Shown here: one piece after another, positions 20,105 through 28,702 of the stretch
Position numbering within the stretch: position 1 is the first letter of the stretch
Layout of the letters: each line of letters starts with the position of its first letter
Source: Sphingomonadales bacterium
GTDB lineage: Bacteria; Pseudomonadota; Alphaproteobacteria; Sphingomonadales; Sphingomonadaceae
Direction: 5' to 3'
Assembly: GCA_009995225.1 (NCBI GenBank)
Contig: JAACPW010000017.1
Span: 25,663-89,662 of the forward strand
DNA length: 64,000 nucleotides
Notes under the pieces: generated by a model
Databases searched by the model: none
Told to the model about the DNA's origin: nothing
Seen by the model: only the letters and a program-made list of their open reading frames with translations
Made by a program: the position numbers and the translations under genes

Positions 20105-21058
20105 CTAGTCGGTGCCGGAGATCGTCGCCGCGAAAGCCGCTGGATCGGCGTTGCCGCCGGTCAGCATGATGACGGTGTCCGCGTCCACCGGCACCTTGCC
20201 CGCCAGCGCCGCTGCCAGCGCGGCTGCGCCGCCCGGTTCGACGACGAGCCGCAGCGTATCGAAGGCAAAGCGCTGCGCGCTGCGCACTTCGGCATCGGTC
20301 ACGGTGACGCCGGGTTCGGCGCGGCCTTGCAGCACGGCAAGGTTGATCGGTTTGGTCGCATTGGGCTGGAGCGCGTCGCAGATTGTCCTGGGCGCATCGG
20401 ACGCGGCCTGCACGATTGTGCCCGCTGTCATCGCCTGACCGACCATGTCCCAGCCGACAGGCTCTACCGGATGGATCGCGCTGCCGGGCGCACCGAGCGC
20501 AAGGCCCGCCGCCAGCCCGCCGCCGCCGCAGCAGGCGACGATACGCGAGGGCCCGCGGCCCAGTTGCGCGGCGATTTCGATGGCGGCGCTGCCTTGCCCT
20601 TCGATCACCCACGGATCGCCGAACGCATGGACGAGCGTGCCGCCGCGCTGTTCGATCAGCGCGGCTGCCACCGCATCGCGGTCCTCTAGCGGGCGCTGGT
20701 AGAGCACCACTTCGGCCCCAAGTGCCTTGGTATTGGCCAGCTTCACGGCCGGCGCATCATGCGGCATCACGATGGTCGCCCGGATACCCAGCCGCCGCGC
20801 TGCCCATGCCACGCCTTGCGCATGGTTGCCCGATGACACCGCGACCACGCCGCCCGCGCGCTCTTCCGGCGTCAGGTTGACCAACCGCCACCACGCGCCC
20901 CTGATCTTGAACGCGCCGACGGGTTGCAGCACCTCGGCCTTCACGAATGCGCGCACGCCGCCGATTTCGACCGGCAGCAGCGGGGTGGGCGGCAGAATCG
21001 CCGCAACGGCCTCGGCAGCGGCGATCACGCCTTCACGGGTGGGGGTTCGTTCAGTCAT
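20105..21058 (-). CDS. threonine/serine dehydratase-like PLP enzyme
   Basis: A 317-residue fold-type II PLP enzyme. The Schiff-base lysine is in GAFKIRGAWW near residue 52, the substrate loop is SSGNHAQGVAWAA, and the phosphate-binding glycine loop is CCGGGGLAAG. There is no C-terminal ACT domain, so it resembles the catabolic or short threonine/serine dehydratases that produce 2-oxobutyrate or pyruvate. A serine racemase or hydroxyaspartate dehydratase role is possible. It is divergent from the carboxyspermidine dehydrogenase gene. Confidence 0.85.
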   Translation of the reverse strand: MTERTPTREGVIAAAEAVAAILPPTPLLPVEIGGVRAFVKAEVLQPVGAFKIRGAWWRLVNLTPEERAGGVVAVSSGNHAQGVAWAARRLGIRATIVMPHDAPAVKLANTKALGAEVVLYQRPLEDRDAVAAALIEQRGGTLVHAFGDPWVIEGQGSAAIEIAAQLGRGPSRIVACCGGGGLAAGLALGAPGSAIHPVEPVGWDMVGQAMTAGTIVQAASDAPRTICDALQPNATKPINLAVLQGRAEPGVTVTDAEVRSAQRFAFDTLRLVVEPGGAAALAAALAGKVPVDADTVIMLTGGNADPAAFAATISGTD

Positions 21059-21074
21059 CGCAAGGTTTGCCTGT

Positions 21075-21111
21075 CTGTTGGAGACACATGAGACACAGTC
21101 CTGAAACAGAA
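21075..21111 (+). repeat. 37-bp interspersed repeat, copy 2
   Basis: This is the second copy of the repeat at 7264-7300, in the same orientation, sharing 35 of 37 bases. It lies between two divergently transcribed genes, just upstream of the dehydratase start. Copy 1 is between convergent genes, so a shared promoter role is unlikely. Confidence 0.7.
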
Positions 21112-21284
21112 AACGTGTCCCTGCGCAAAGCCTGCGTCAGTGCCATTGGGGAGGGAGGGAAGGACTGACAGGCCATCGGCGCAAGGTGGCGTATCATCGG
21201 GTTGTAGGAAATGCGGATCATTTGTCCCCCGGTTCGTCTTGCCCTAAAGCGCACGCAAGATTCGCATCACGAAAGGTTCCTATC

Positions 21285-22511
21285 ATGTCGGCAGCAAAAT
21301 CAAGCACGGTGCTCGTCATCGGCGCAGGCGGGGTCAGCTCGGTCTGCGTTCACAAGATGGCGTTCAATCCCGATATCTTCCCTGAAATCCACCTCGCCAG
21401 CCGCACCAAATCGAAGTGCGATGCGATTGCCGCATCCGTGAAGGAACGCTGCGGGCGCGATATCGCGACCTATGAAATCGACGCCGAGGAAGTCCCGGCG
21501 ATGGTCAATCTGATCCGCAAGACCGGCGCCGGGCTCGTGGTCAACCTCGCGCTGCCGTATCAGGATCTGCCGATCATGGACGCCTGCCTTGAAGCGGGCG
21601 TCGATTACCTCGACACCGCCAATTACGAGCCCAAGGACGAGGCCAAGTTCGAGTATCACTGGCAGTGGGCCTATCAGGACCGCTATGCGCAAGCCGGCCT
21701 GATGGCGCTGCTGGGATCGGGCTTCGATCCCGGTGTCACATCCGTGTTCACGATGTGGCTCAAGAAGCACAAGCTCAAGACCATCCGCCAGCTCGACATC
21801 CTCGATTGCAACGGCGGCGATCACGGCCAGCATTTCGCGACCAACTTCAATCCGGAAATCAACATCCGCGAAGTCACTGCGCCTGCCCGCCACTGGGAGA
21901 ATGGCGAATGGGTGGAAACGCCGGCGATGCAGGTGAAGACCGAGTTCGATTTCGAAGCGGTCGGCAAGAAGAACGCCTACCTGATGTATCACGAGGAGCT
22001 GGAAAGCCTCGCCAAGTTCGTGCCCGAGCTTGAGCGTGCGCGGTTCTGGATGACCTTCGGCGATCAGTACATCACCCACCTGACCGTGCTGCAGAACGTC
22101 GGCATGACGAGCATTGAACCGGTGAAGTATCAGGGCCGCGACATCATCCCGCTGCAATTCCTCGCCGCCGTGCTGCCCAAACCCGAATCGCTGGGTGAGA
22201 CGACCAAGGGCAACACCAATATCGGCGTGATTGCGACCGGCGAGGCGCTTGATGGCAGCGGCGAGAAGACGTTCTACATCAAGAACATTTGCTCGCATGA
22301 GGCGGCCTATGAGGAAACCGGAAATCAGGCGGTTTCTTATACCACGGGCGTGCCTGCGATGATCGGCGCAGCGATGATGGTGCGCGGCGATTGGCACGGT
22401 GAGGGCGTGTTCAACATCGAACAGATGGACCCCGACCCCTTTATGGACATGCTCAACCAGCATGGCTTGCCGTGGACGGTCGAGGAAATGGACGGGCCGG
22501 TCGGGTTCTGA
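21285..22511 (+). CDS. carboxyspermidine (carboxynorspermidine) dehydrogenase
   Basis: A 408-residue saccharopine-dehydrogenase-family reductase with a Rossmann motif VLVIGAGGVSSV at about residues 9-20. Its neighbour is a carboxynorspermidine decarboxylase. Together the pair is the known alternative spermidine route: putrescine plus aspartate semialdehyde gives carboxyspermidine, which is decarboxylated to spermidine. The start ATG at 21285 follows GAAAGG; a longer in-frame start at 21186 lacks family similarity. It is separated from the decarboxylase by a GxxExxY cassette. Confidence 0.9.
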   Translation: MSAAKSSTVLVIGAGGVSSVCVHKMAFNPDIFPEIHLASRTKSKCDAIAASVKERCGRDIATYEIDAEEVPAMVNLIRKTGAGLVVNLALPYQDLPIMDACLEAGVDYLDTANYEPKDEAKFEYHWQWAYQDRYAQAGLMALLGSGFDPGVTSVFTMWLKKHKLKTIRQLDILDCNGGDHGQHFATNFNPEINIREVTAPARHWENGEWVETPAMQVKTEFDFEAVGKKNAYLMYHEELESLAKFVPELERARFWMTFGDQYITHLTVLQNVGMTSIEPVKYQGRDIIPLQFLAAVLPKPESLGETTKGNTNIGVIATGEALDGSGEKTFYIKNICSHEAAYEETGNQAVSYTTGVPAMIGAAMMVRGDWHGEGVFNIEQMDPDPFMDMLNQHGLPWTVEEMDGPVGF

Positions 22512-22518
22512 GGTTTCT

Positions 22519-22539
22519 GTTTCTCGCAGAGGCGCAGAG
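22519..22539 (+). repeat. left inverted repeat of GxxExxY cassette
   Basis: This 21-bp sequence begins GTTTCTCGCAGAGGCGC. It is an inverted match, 20 of 21 bases, to 22977-22997. The two copies bracket the GxxExxY gene, and further degenerate AGGCGCAGAG-type units sit just inside both ends. Confidence 0.85.
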
Positions 22540-22568
22540 GAAAGTGAGGCGCTGAGGAGGAGGACGCG

Positions 22569-22955
22569 ATGGAGATTGATGAGATTTCCGGGATCGTGAT
22601 CGATGAATGCATCGCGATCCATCGCGAACTTGGCCCGGGCTTGTTTGAGAATGTTTACGAAGCGGTCCTTGCAGGACGGGTTGAGGCCCGCGGTCTGCGT
22701 GTGCTTAGGCAATTGCCCGTTCCGGTAGAGTTTGACGGGCAGCGCTTTGACCCGGCATTTCGGCTGGACCTCTTGATCGAAGATCGTCTTGTCGTCGAAG
22801 TCAAAGCGGTCGAGCGCATTTCTCAGACTCACATCCGTCAGTTACTCACCTATCTTCGCCTGCTCAAACAGCCCGTAGGGCTGCTTCTCAATTTCAACCA
22901 TTCCACCATGAAGGAAGGCATCCGCAGGGTCGCCAACGATTACAACTCGCGCTGA
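22569..22955 (+). CDS. GxxExxY protein, PD-(D/E)XK-like
   Basis: A 128-residue member of the GxxExxY family, named for GLFENVYE at about residues 25-32. DLLIEDRLVVEVKAVE near 67-82 gives the D...ExK pattern of PD-(D/E)XK nuclease folds, so a nuclease-like fold is likely. The biological role of the family is not established. The ATG follows a GAGGAGGAGG ribosome binding site formed by the flanking repeat. The gene sits within a 479-bp unit bounded by inverted repeats between the two spermidine genes, which suggests insertion as a cassette. Confidence 0.85.
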   Translation: MEIDEISGIVIDECIAIHRELGPGLFENVYEAVLAGRVEARGLRVLRQLPVPVEFDGQRFDPAFRLDLLIEDRLVVEVKAVERISQTHIRQLLTYLRLLKQPVGLLLNFNHSTMKEGIRRVANDYNSR

Positions 22956-22976
22956 CCCTCTCTGCGCCTCTCTTTT

Positions 22977-22997
22977 CTCCGCGCCTCTGCGAGAAAC
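22977..22997 (-). repeat. right inverted repeat of GxxExxY cassette
   Basis: The reverse complement of this 21-bp sequence matches 22519-22539 at 20 of 21 bases. It ends 20 nt before the decarboxylase start, so it forms part of that gene's leader. Confidence 0.85.
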
Positions 22998-23016
22998 CAA
23001 AAGGACCAAGGTTCGA

Positions 23017-24210
23017 ATGCAAACCAAAGCCGGTGATCCGGGCGCCTTCGCCCATTTCGACCTGTCGCGTGTCGACAGCCCTGCCTTCGTGGTCGACGCC
23101 GCCAAGCTGCGCGACAATTGCCGCGTGCTCGCGGGCGTGCGCGATGCGGCGGCGGCGGACGGGGCGGACATCAAGGTGTTTGCGGCGTTGAAGGCGTTCA
23201 GCATGTTCTCCGCCGCGCCGATCATCGGCGAATATCTTGACGGCGTTTCGACCAGCGGCCTGTGGGAAGCGCGGCTCGCGTCCGAGTTCTACGACGGCGA
23301 AATCGCGACCTATTCGGCCGCTTTCAAACCCGAGGAGCTTGAAGAGGTGTGCCGCTTGTCGGACCACGTGATCTTCAACTCGCCGTTCCAGCACCAGCGC
23401 GCCCGGCTGATCCTTGACCATGCCGCCACGAACGGTGCCAAGGTCAGCGTCGGCCTGCGGATCAACCCGCAAGTCGCCACTGGCGAGGTCGCCAAATACG
23501 ATCCCAGCGCGCCGGGATCACGCTTGGGCTTCCCCCTCGATCAGCTGACCGAAGAACACATGGAGGGCGTCGAAGGCATCCACTTCCACAACCTGTGCGA
23601 ACAGGACTTCGAACCGCTCAAGGCCACGTGGGACCGCGTGTTCGACGTGATCGAGCCGTTCTTCGGCCAGCTCAAATGGATCAACATGGGCGGCGGCCAC
23701 CACATCACCCGCGCCGATTACCAGCGCGAGGAACTGGTGGAGTTCCTGAAGGATGCGGCCGAGGATACCGGCTGTCAGATCATTCTCGAACCCGGCGAGG
23801 CGGTCGCGTTGGACGCGGGCATCCTCATCGGCACGCTGCTCGACACGATGTTCAACGAAGTGCCGGTTGGCATCTGCGATATCAGCGCCACTTGCCACAT
23901 GCCCGATGTGCTCGAAGCGCCCTATCGGCCCGCCATGCTGGGTGAGATTATCGACGAAGGCACGATCCCGATCCGGCTGGGCGGCCCATCCTGCCTGTCC
24001 GGCGACGTGATCGGCGATTACCGCCTGCCCGTGCCGGCAGAACCGGGCGCGCGCTTCGCCTTTCTCGACCAGGCGCATTATTCAATGGTCAAGACCAACA
24101 CCTTCAACGGGGTGGCCCTGCCTTCGATCTGGATGTGGGATTCCGAAACCGACGCGCTCGATTGCATCAAGCGGTTCGATTATTCCGATTTCCGCGACCG
24201 GCTTAGCTGA
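23017..24210 (+). CDS. nspC: carboxynorspermidine/carboxyspermidine decarboxylase
   Basis: A 397-residue fold-type III PLP decarboxylase. The PLP lysine is in FAALKAFSM near residue 56, the phosphate-binding region includes NMGGGHHITR, and the C-terminal barrel region carries GPSCLSGDVIGDYRLP. It decarboxylates carboxyspermidine or carboxynorspermidine, the last step of the alternative spermidine pathway. The gene overlaps the DUF3137 gene on the other strand by 8 nt. Leader sequence before its start includes the right repeat of the GxxExxY cassette. Confidence 0.92.
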   Translation: MQTKAGDPGAFAHFDLSRVDSPAFVVDAAKLRDNCRVLAGVRDAAAADGADIKVFAALKAFSMFSAAPIIGEYLDGVSTSGLWEARLASEFYDGEIATYSAAFKPEELEEVCRLSDHVIFNSPFQHQRARLILDHAATNGAKVSVGLRINPQVATGEVAKYDPSAPGSRLGFPLDQLTEEHMEGVEGIHFHNLCEQDFEPLKATWDRVFDVIEPFFGQLKWINMGGGHHITRADYQREELVEFLKDAAEDTGCQIILEPGEAVALDAGILIGTLLDTMFNEVPVGICDISATCHMPDVLEAPYRPAMLGEIIDEGTIPIRLGGPSCLSGDVIGDYRLPVPAEPGARFAFLDQAHYSMVKTNTFNGVALPSIWMWDSETDALDCIKRFDYSDFRDRLS

Positions 24211-25189
24211 AGTCGTCCGAACGCGGCAGGTCGCTTTCCAGCACCTGTCCGCGTTCGTTCTGGTTGATCGCCAGTGCAAGGCCGGCCAGCGCGCCGAATT
24301 GGCGTGCCGCGCGCGCGGCGTTGTCACGATCGGCGGCCGCGTTCATTCCGCCGCTTTCGAACATGTTGTCGGCCTCGATGGCAATGATCACGTCGCCGCG
24401 GGCAAACAGCGCGCGCAGTTCCTGAGCCTCAAACGCGCTTTCGATCCTCAGCAGATGTTCGACATAGGTCGGATGAACCAGCACCCGCGCCTCGACCTGG
24501 TCGTCGCTGTAAAGCGCGTAAACATCGCCGAAGGCCGGGTGGACCTGATCGACCCGGTCCAGCCGGTGACCTTTGAAAATGACATGATCGCTCGCCCCGC
24601 CAAGCCCCATCCACTTGCGATGCTTGCCTGCCCGTTCGAGCAGTGTCGTTGAATGGAACCGCCGGCCAAAGCCCATGTGGATCACGGGGCCGCGAAACAC
24701 CGTCACCCAGCGGCGGTCTTTTCCTGACCCGCGCTGGTCTTCCAGATGCGCTTCGTAGAGATTGAAATCGTGACCTTTCAAGGCGCCATGCCAGCGATCT
24801 TCAAATCGCGATCGGTCGAAGCCCGGGACAAGGCCGTAGTCGCGTGCCGCCGCGAATTCGGCGCCCGGTTCGGCCTCGTGGGAATAGGAGACGCCGAAAT
24901 GTGCGGCGATGGCGGAATTGATCCCGATCTTGATCGCACGGCGGGCGGCATCAATCGGGCGGTAGCCCCACCACGCAATCAGAACACCGGCCGCTATGCT
25001 GGCAAATAACCGCAATTCAACGGCAATGACCGGGCCGAACCACAAGAAGGCCAGCACGGGCAAGGCAAGTGCCACGCCCCAAGCCCAGCGCGACGCCGCC
25101 TGCTTCCTTGCGCCTTCGCGCATGTCGGCCTGTCCGGCGAGCCAGCTTTCGAGCCCGCCCTGCATCAGGCCGTCGATCCCGTTGCGCAT
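24203..25189 (-). CDS. DUF3137 domain protein
   Basis: A 328-residue protein with two adjacent hydrophobic segments (about residues 36-75) and a soluble C-terminal DUF3137 region containing GLVPGFDRSRFEDRWHG and RWVTVFRGPVIHMGF. DUF3137 genes often adjoin lemA, as here, where the two are divergent over a 61-nt gap. The function is unknown; a membrane-associated role with LemA is an inference. The start has GGGAGAGG upstream. Confidence 0.82.
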   Translation of the reverse strand: MRNGIDGLMQGGLESWLAGQADMREGARKQAASRWAWGVALALPVLAFLWFGPVIAVELRLFASIAAGVLIAWWGYRPIDAARRAIKIGINSAIAAHFGVSYSHEAEPGAEFAAARDYGLVPGFDRSRFEDRWHGALKGHDFNLYEAHLEDQRGSGKDRRWVTVFRGPVIHMGFGRRFHSTTLLERAGKHRKWMGLGGASDHVIFKGHRLDRVDQVHPAFGDVYALYSDDQVEARVLVHPTYVEHLLRIESAFEAQELRALFARGDVIIAIEADNMFESGGMNAAADRDNAARAARQFGALAGLALAINQNERGQVLESDLPRSDDFS

Positions 25190-25250
25190 TGCCTCTCCCG
25201 CGCGACTCTTTAACCTGTGTCAGCACAAACACAGGGGGCAGGTAAAGGGG

Positions 25251-25805
25251 ATGAGGATGAATTTGGCAATTGTCGTCGCGCTTGGTTTCGTCGTGGTGTT
25301 GGTGATCGTCATCTACAACCGGCTTGTCGGGCTAAGGCAAAGCGTTCGGCAGGGTGTCGCGGATATTGATGCCCAATTGCGCCAGCGCCACGATCTGATT
25401 CCCAATCTGGTGGAATCGGTAAAAGGTTACGCTGCCCACGAAGCCTCCACGCTCGAAGCGGTTATCGCCGCGCGCAATGCGGCTGCGCAAGGCGCGCCAT
25501 CGACGCAGAGCGAGCAGCAGGTGCGCGGCGCGCTCGACAAACTTCTTGCCCTGGGGGAGGCTTATCCGGACCTGAAGGCTAGCGCGAACTTCCAGTCGCT
25601 CCAGAACGAACTTGGCGATGTGGAAGACAAGCTGGCGGCTGCGCGCCGCGCGCTCAATGCTGCCGTGGCCCGTTACAATGGCGCCCGCGAATCGTTCCCG
25701 GCCGTGGTGTTTGCCGGTAGCCTCGGCTTCGCCCAAGCCGATTTTCACCAACTCGACGCGAGTGAGCAGGGCACGGTGGATCAAGTGCCGCGAATAGGGT
25801 TTTGA
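25251..25805 (+). CDS. lemA: LemA family protein
   Basis: A 184-residue LemA protein with one N-terminal transmembrane helix (about residues 4-22) and a helical body. The family signature NRLVGLRQSVRQGVADIDAQ is followed by QRHDLIPNLVESVKGY. The biochemical role is not known. The start at 25251 has AAAGGGG upstream; an upstream in-frame ATG at 24996 would extend through the divergent gene and is rejected. Confidence 0.92.
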   Translation: MRMNLAIVVALGFVVVLVIVIYNRLVGLRQSVRQGVADIDAQLRQRHDLIPNLVESVKGYAAHEASTLEAVIAARNAAAQGAPSTQSEQQVRGALDKLLALGEAYPDLKASANFQSLQNELGDVEDKLAAARRALNAAVARYNGARESFPAVVFAGSLGFAQADFHQLDASEQGTVDQVPRIGF

Positions 25806-26030
25806 GCGCGTGAATCCGGTCCACTTTCGTCACACATCGGTCGCAGGGAGGTCGCAGGGAGGTCACTGTCTTCAAAAAGAAACATTTCGTCCCGCTGCAG
25901 CCCACTTTTCGTTTGCAATTCCCCCGCCAGGCCTTAATTGCCCCGTTCCCGCTGCCCCAAGGGGACTTCCTAACCGCAAGGCAGCTTGTCGTTTTATGGT
26001 TTAACCAAACCGTTTCGGGGGTCCCTTGAG

Positions 26031-27207
26031 TTGCACATTTTTCCTGACTCTAAGGCTGTAGTTCGCGCTCTTTCGCCGGACGAACCTGTTATCCTCAACC
26101 GCCCGCATGCCGCGAGGCGCGCCGCCCGTTACTTCGTTGAGAAGTTTCCGGGCAAGGTGCTCTATGCGGTCGGTATTGTGGGAGGGCGGTGTCACCCATT
26201 TCGACGTCGCCTCGATCACCGAGGTGCGTCTGGTGCGCGGCATTTTGCCTGCCGCGGTGCTGTGTTTCATGCACCCCGTAAAGACGCCGGCAGCGATCCG
26301 CGAAGCCTATTTTGAACACGGCGTGCGCACCTTCAGCCTCGACACCGTTGAGGAGCTGGAGAAGATCATCGATGCCTGCCGCTCGCCCGAAACCGGCGAA
26401 GCGCCGCGCGATCTGCGGCTCTGCGTGCGGCTGCGCGTGTCGAGCGAGTATTCGGAACTCAGCCTCGCTTCGAAATTTGGCTGCGATCTGATCGAAGCGC
26501 CCGCACTGCTGCGCGAAGCCCGCCAGCATTGTGACTGGCTGGGTGTCTGCTTCCACGTTGGCAGCCAGGCGATGACGCCGTTTGCGTTCGTCCAGGCGCT
26601 TGACCGGACCCGCGCGGCGATTGCCGAGGCGTCCGTGGTGATCGACATGATCGACGTGGGCGGGGGCTTCCCCAGCGCCTATCCGGGCCTTGAGCCGCCG
26701 CCGATGGAAGATTACTTCGCGATCATCGCCAAGCATTTCGAAGCCCTGCCCATCGCTTACAATGCCGAATTGTGGTGCGAGCCCGGTCGTGCGCTGAGCG
26801 CGGAATACAGTTCGATGATTGTTCAGGTGAACAAGCGCCGGGGCGAGGAACTGTACATCAACGATGGTGCCTACGGCGCTCTCTACGATGCTGCCCACGT
26901 CGCGTGGCGCTTCCCTGTAAAGGCGCTCGAGGACGATCTGATTCAGGAAGACGAGGACTTCGCCTTCTACGGGCCGACCTGTGACGATGCCGATTACATG
27001 AAGGGGCCGTTTACGCTCCCGGCAGACATTCAGGCGGGCGATTACATCGAAATCGGGATGCTCGGCGCTTATGGTGCGGCGATGAAGACCGGCTTCAACG
27101 GCTATGGCAATGCCCAGATCGTGACCGTTGCGGACGAGCCGATGATGAGCCTGTTCAACGGCACCCGTCAGCGCGAAGCGACCGACAATGTGGTGAGCCT
27201 GCGCTAA
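26031..27207 (+). pseudogene. ornithine decarboxylase-like gene, frameshifted and missing the PLP lysine segment
   Basis: This fold-type III PLP decarboxylase resembles the ornithine (or lysine/ornithine) decarboxylases of alphaproteobacteria. The N-terminus (SPDEPVILNRPHAARRAA, then GKVLYAV) is in one frame to about 26171. The rest (VLWEGGVTHFDVAS onward, with GPTCDDADYM near the C-terminus) continues in another frame from about 26173. In intact members YAV is followed by KANP, containing the PLP lysine, and about ten residues; here they are absent. The gene would not give a working enzyme unless the loss is an assembly error. A TTG at 26031 fits the family start. The rest of the gene is well preserved, so decay looks recent. 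It would have supplied putrescine to the spermidine pathway. Confidence 0.8.
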
Positions 27208-27394
27208 ACCCCTCGCCGCTCCGCCCATGCGGCGGGGCGGCGGATTGCGTGATGAGGGCGCTGTGGGGAGCGAAGCAGCTTGGCTTTTCTGAGGCGTTGG
27301 GAGGCTCCCGTTCGCGTTTACGCGGACGGCGGGTAACAGCGTTTTCTGATCAAAAGCTGCCTTTCTGGAAACGACCCCAAAGTGGTCATAACTG

Positions 27395-27415
27395 TCTCTC
27401 CCCTTGTGGGAGAGA
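27395..27415 (+). repeat. inverted repeat hairpin
   Basis: TCTCTCCC and GGGAGAGA form a perfect 8-bp stem around CTTGT. No T-run follows, so it is not a clear terminator; it resembles a palindromic intergenic repeat unit. Confidence 0.45.
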
Positions 27416-27607
27416 AACGGAGACTTGGCAGCTTGCTGCCTAGTCGCAGTTGAGAGGGGGCACGGCCGGAGCCGCACCCAATTCTCGCCATTTGGATGCG
27501 GTCGCGCTTTTCCCAGAAGCTGCCCTTCATGCATCGGCGCTGAGCTGGGCTGCTATCCGGCAATCGCAGCGCGCTCTCACGCGATGTGGGGACAAGCGAG
27601 GGAAAGC

Positions 27608-27628
27608 TTTAGGCCAGCTAGGCCTAAA
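27608..27628 (-). terminator. possible terminator downstream of tRNA-Asn
   Basis: An 8-bp perfect stem TTTAGGCC/GGCCTAAA with a 5-nt loop lies 33 nt past the tRNA 3' end. On the tRNA strand only a weak pyrimidine tract follows, so the assignment is tentative. Confidence 0.35.
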
Positions 27629-27660
27629 AGCATGAAACACATCGTTATTTCAGAAGAAAT

Positions 27661-27735
27661 TGGCTCCCCGAGTAGGATTCGAACCTACGGCCAAGTGATT
27701 AACAGTCACCTACTCTACCGCTGAGCTATCGGGGA
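27661..27735 (-). tRNA. tRNA-Asn (GTT)
   Basis: A 75-nt cloverleaf with encoded CCA. The acceptor stem pairs TCCCCGA with TCGGGGA, the D arm is GCTCAGCGGTAGAGT-like, the anticodon arm contains CTGTTAA (GTT anticodon, Asn), and the T loop is TTCGAAT. The discriminator is G. It lies just downstream of nadK on the same strand. Confidence 0.97.
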
Positions 27736-27763
27736 GCAACTCTTCCAAGCTTTTGACCGATCA

Positions 27764-28558
27764 TCACGCTGTGATGAACTGTTCGGCCACGATCCGCTCT
27801 TCAAGGCTCTGGCCGGGGTCGAACAGCAGGGTCAGCGCGGTATCCTGCGCGATCTCCAGCCGGACTTCGGCAATGTCGCGCAGCTCCTTCTGGTCGGCCA
27901 CGGCGGAAACGGGGCGCTTGGCGGGGTCGAGCACCCTGAGGATGATTTTCATGCGATCCGGCAAGATCGCACCGCGCCAGCGCCGGGGCCGGAACGGGCT
28001 GATCGGGGTCAGCGCCAGCAGCTTGCTGTCCAGTGGCAGGATCGGGCCGTGCGCGGAGAGATTATAGGCGGTCGATCCCGCCGGTGTTGCCACCAGCACG
28101 CCATCGCACACCAGTTCGCGAATCCGCACGCGATCCCCCACGGTGACTTCGATCTTCGCGGTCTGGCGGGTTTCGCGCAGCAGCGAAATTTCGTTGATCG
28201 CGCTCATCACATGGATCTCGCCGTCTTGCGTTTCCGCTTCGACCCTCAGCGGCGAAATCGACCAATGGCGCGCTTTGTTGACCCGCGCAGTGATGGCGGC
28301 ACGCCTGTCATAACGGTTCATCAGAAAGCCGACCGTGCCAAGGTTCATCCCGAAAGCGGGGATGACGCGTCCTGCATCCAGCATCGCATGAAGGGTCTGG
28401 AGCATGAACCCATCGCCGCCCAGCACAACCACGGCATCCGCCTCATCCAGAGGCACCCAGTCACCCTGGTTCTGAAGGGCCTCGTAACCCTCAACGGCGC
28501 GCGGTGTGTCCGACGCGAGCAGCGCAAGCCGCCCATACCCGTTCCCATTGCTCGCCAT
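27764..28558 (-). CDS. nadK: NAD kinase
   Basis: A 264-residue cytosolic NAD kinase that phosphorylates NAD to NADP using ATP or polyphosphate. The GGDGFML motif is near residues 48-54, NLGTVGFL follows, and TPAGSTAYNLSAHGP is the substrate-binding conserved region. The length is normal. The ATG at 28558 is preceded by AGGGGGAAAC. Confidence 0.94.
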   Translation of the reverse strand: MASNGNGYGRLALLASDTPRAVEGYEALQNQGDWVPLDEADAVVVLGGDGFMLQTLHAMLDAGRVIPAFGMNLGTVGFLMNRYDRRAAITARVNKARHWSISPLRVEAETQDGEIHVMSAINEISLLRETRQTAKIEVTVGDRVRIRELVCDGVLVATPAGSTAYNLSAHGPILPLDSKLLALTPISPFRPRRWRGAILPDRMKIILRVLDPAKRPVSAVADQKELRDIAEVRLEIAQDTALTLLFDPGQSLEERIVAEQFITA

Positions 28559-28702
28559 GTTTCCCCCTCCGGTCGCGGTTACGCTTTATCCCCGGCGCAT
28601 CGCTAGGCGTTCGTCCTGATGTGCCAGTTTCGGGCGGATTGCAATTGATGCGAGGCAGGTTTGTAATCAATGATACAGGACACGCGGGGCAGAAGGAACG
28701 TC

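Larger units (their letters stand above)
27208..27660. other. intergenic region, no gene seen
   Basis: This 453-bp gap separates the broken decarboxylase from tRNA-Asn. It contains a hairpin at 27395-27415 and another at 27608-27628. Short open frames on both strands have no ribosome binding site or protein-like pattern. I see no gene in it. Confidence 0.6.

Noticed and set aside
22519..22997. Insertion sequence at the GxxExxY cassette
   Set aside because: No transposase is encoded and no direct target duplication was found next to the inverted repeats; called a cassette only.
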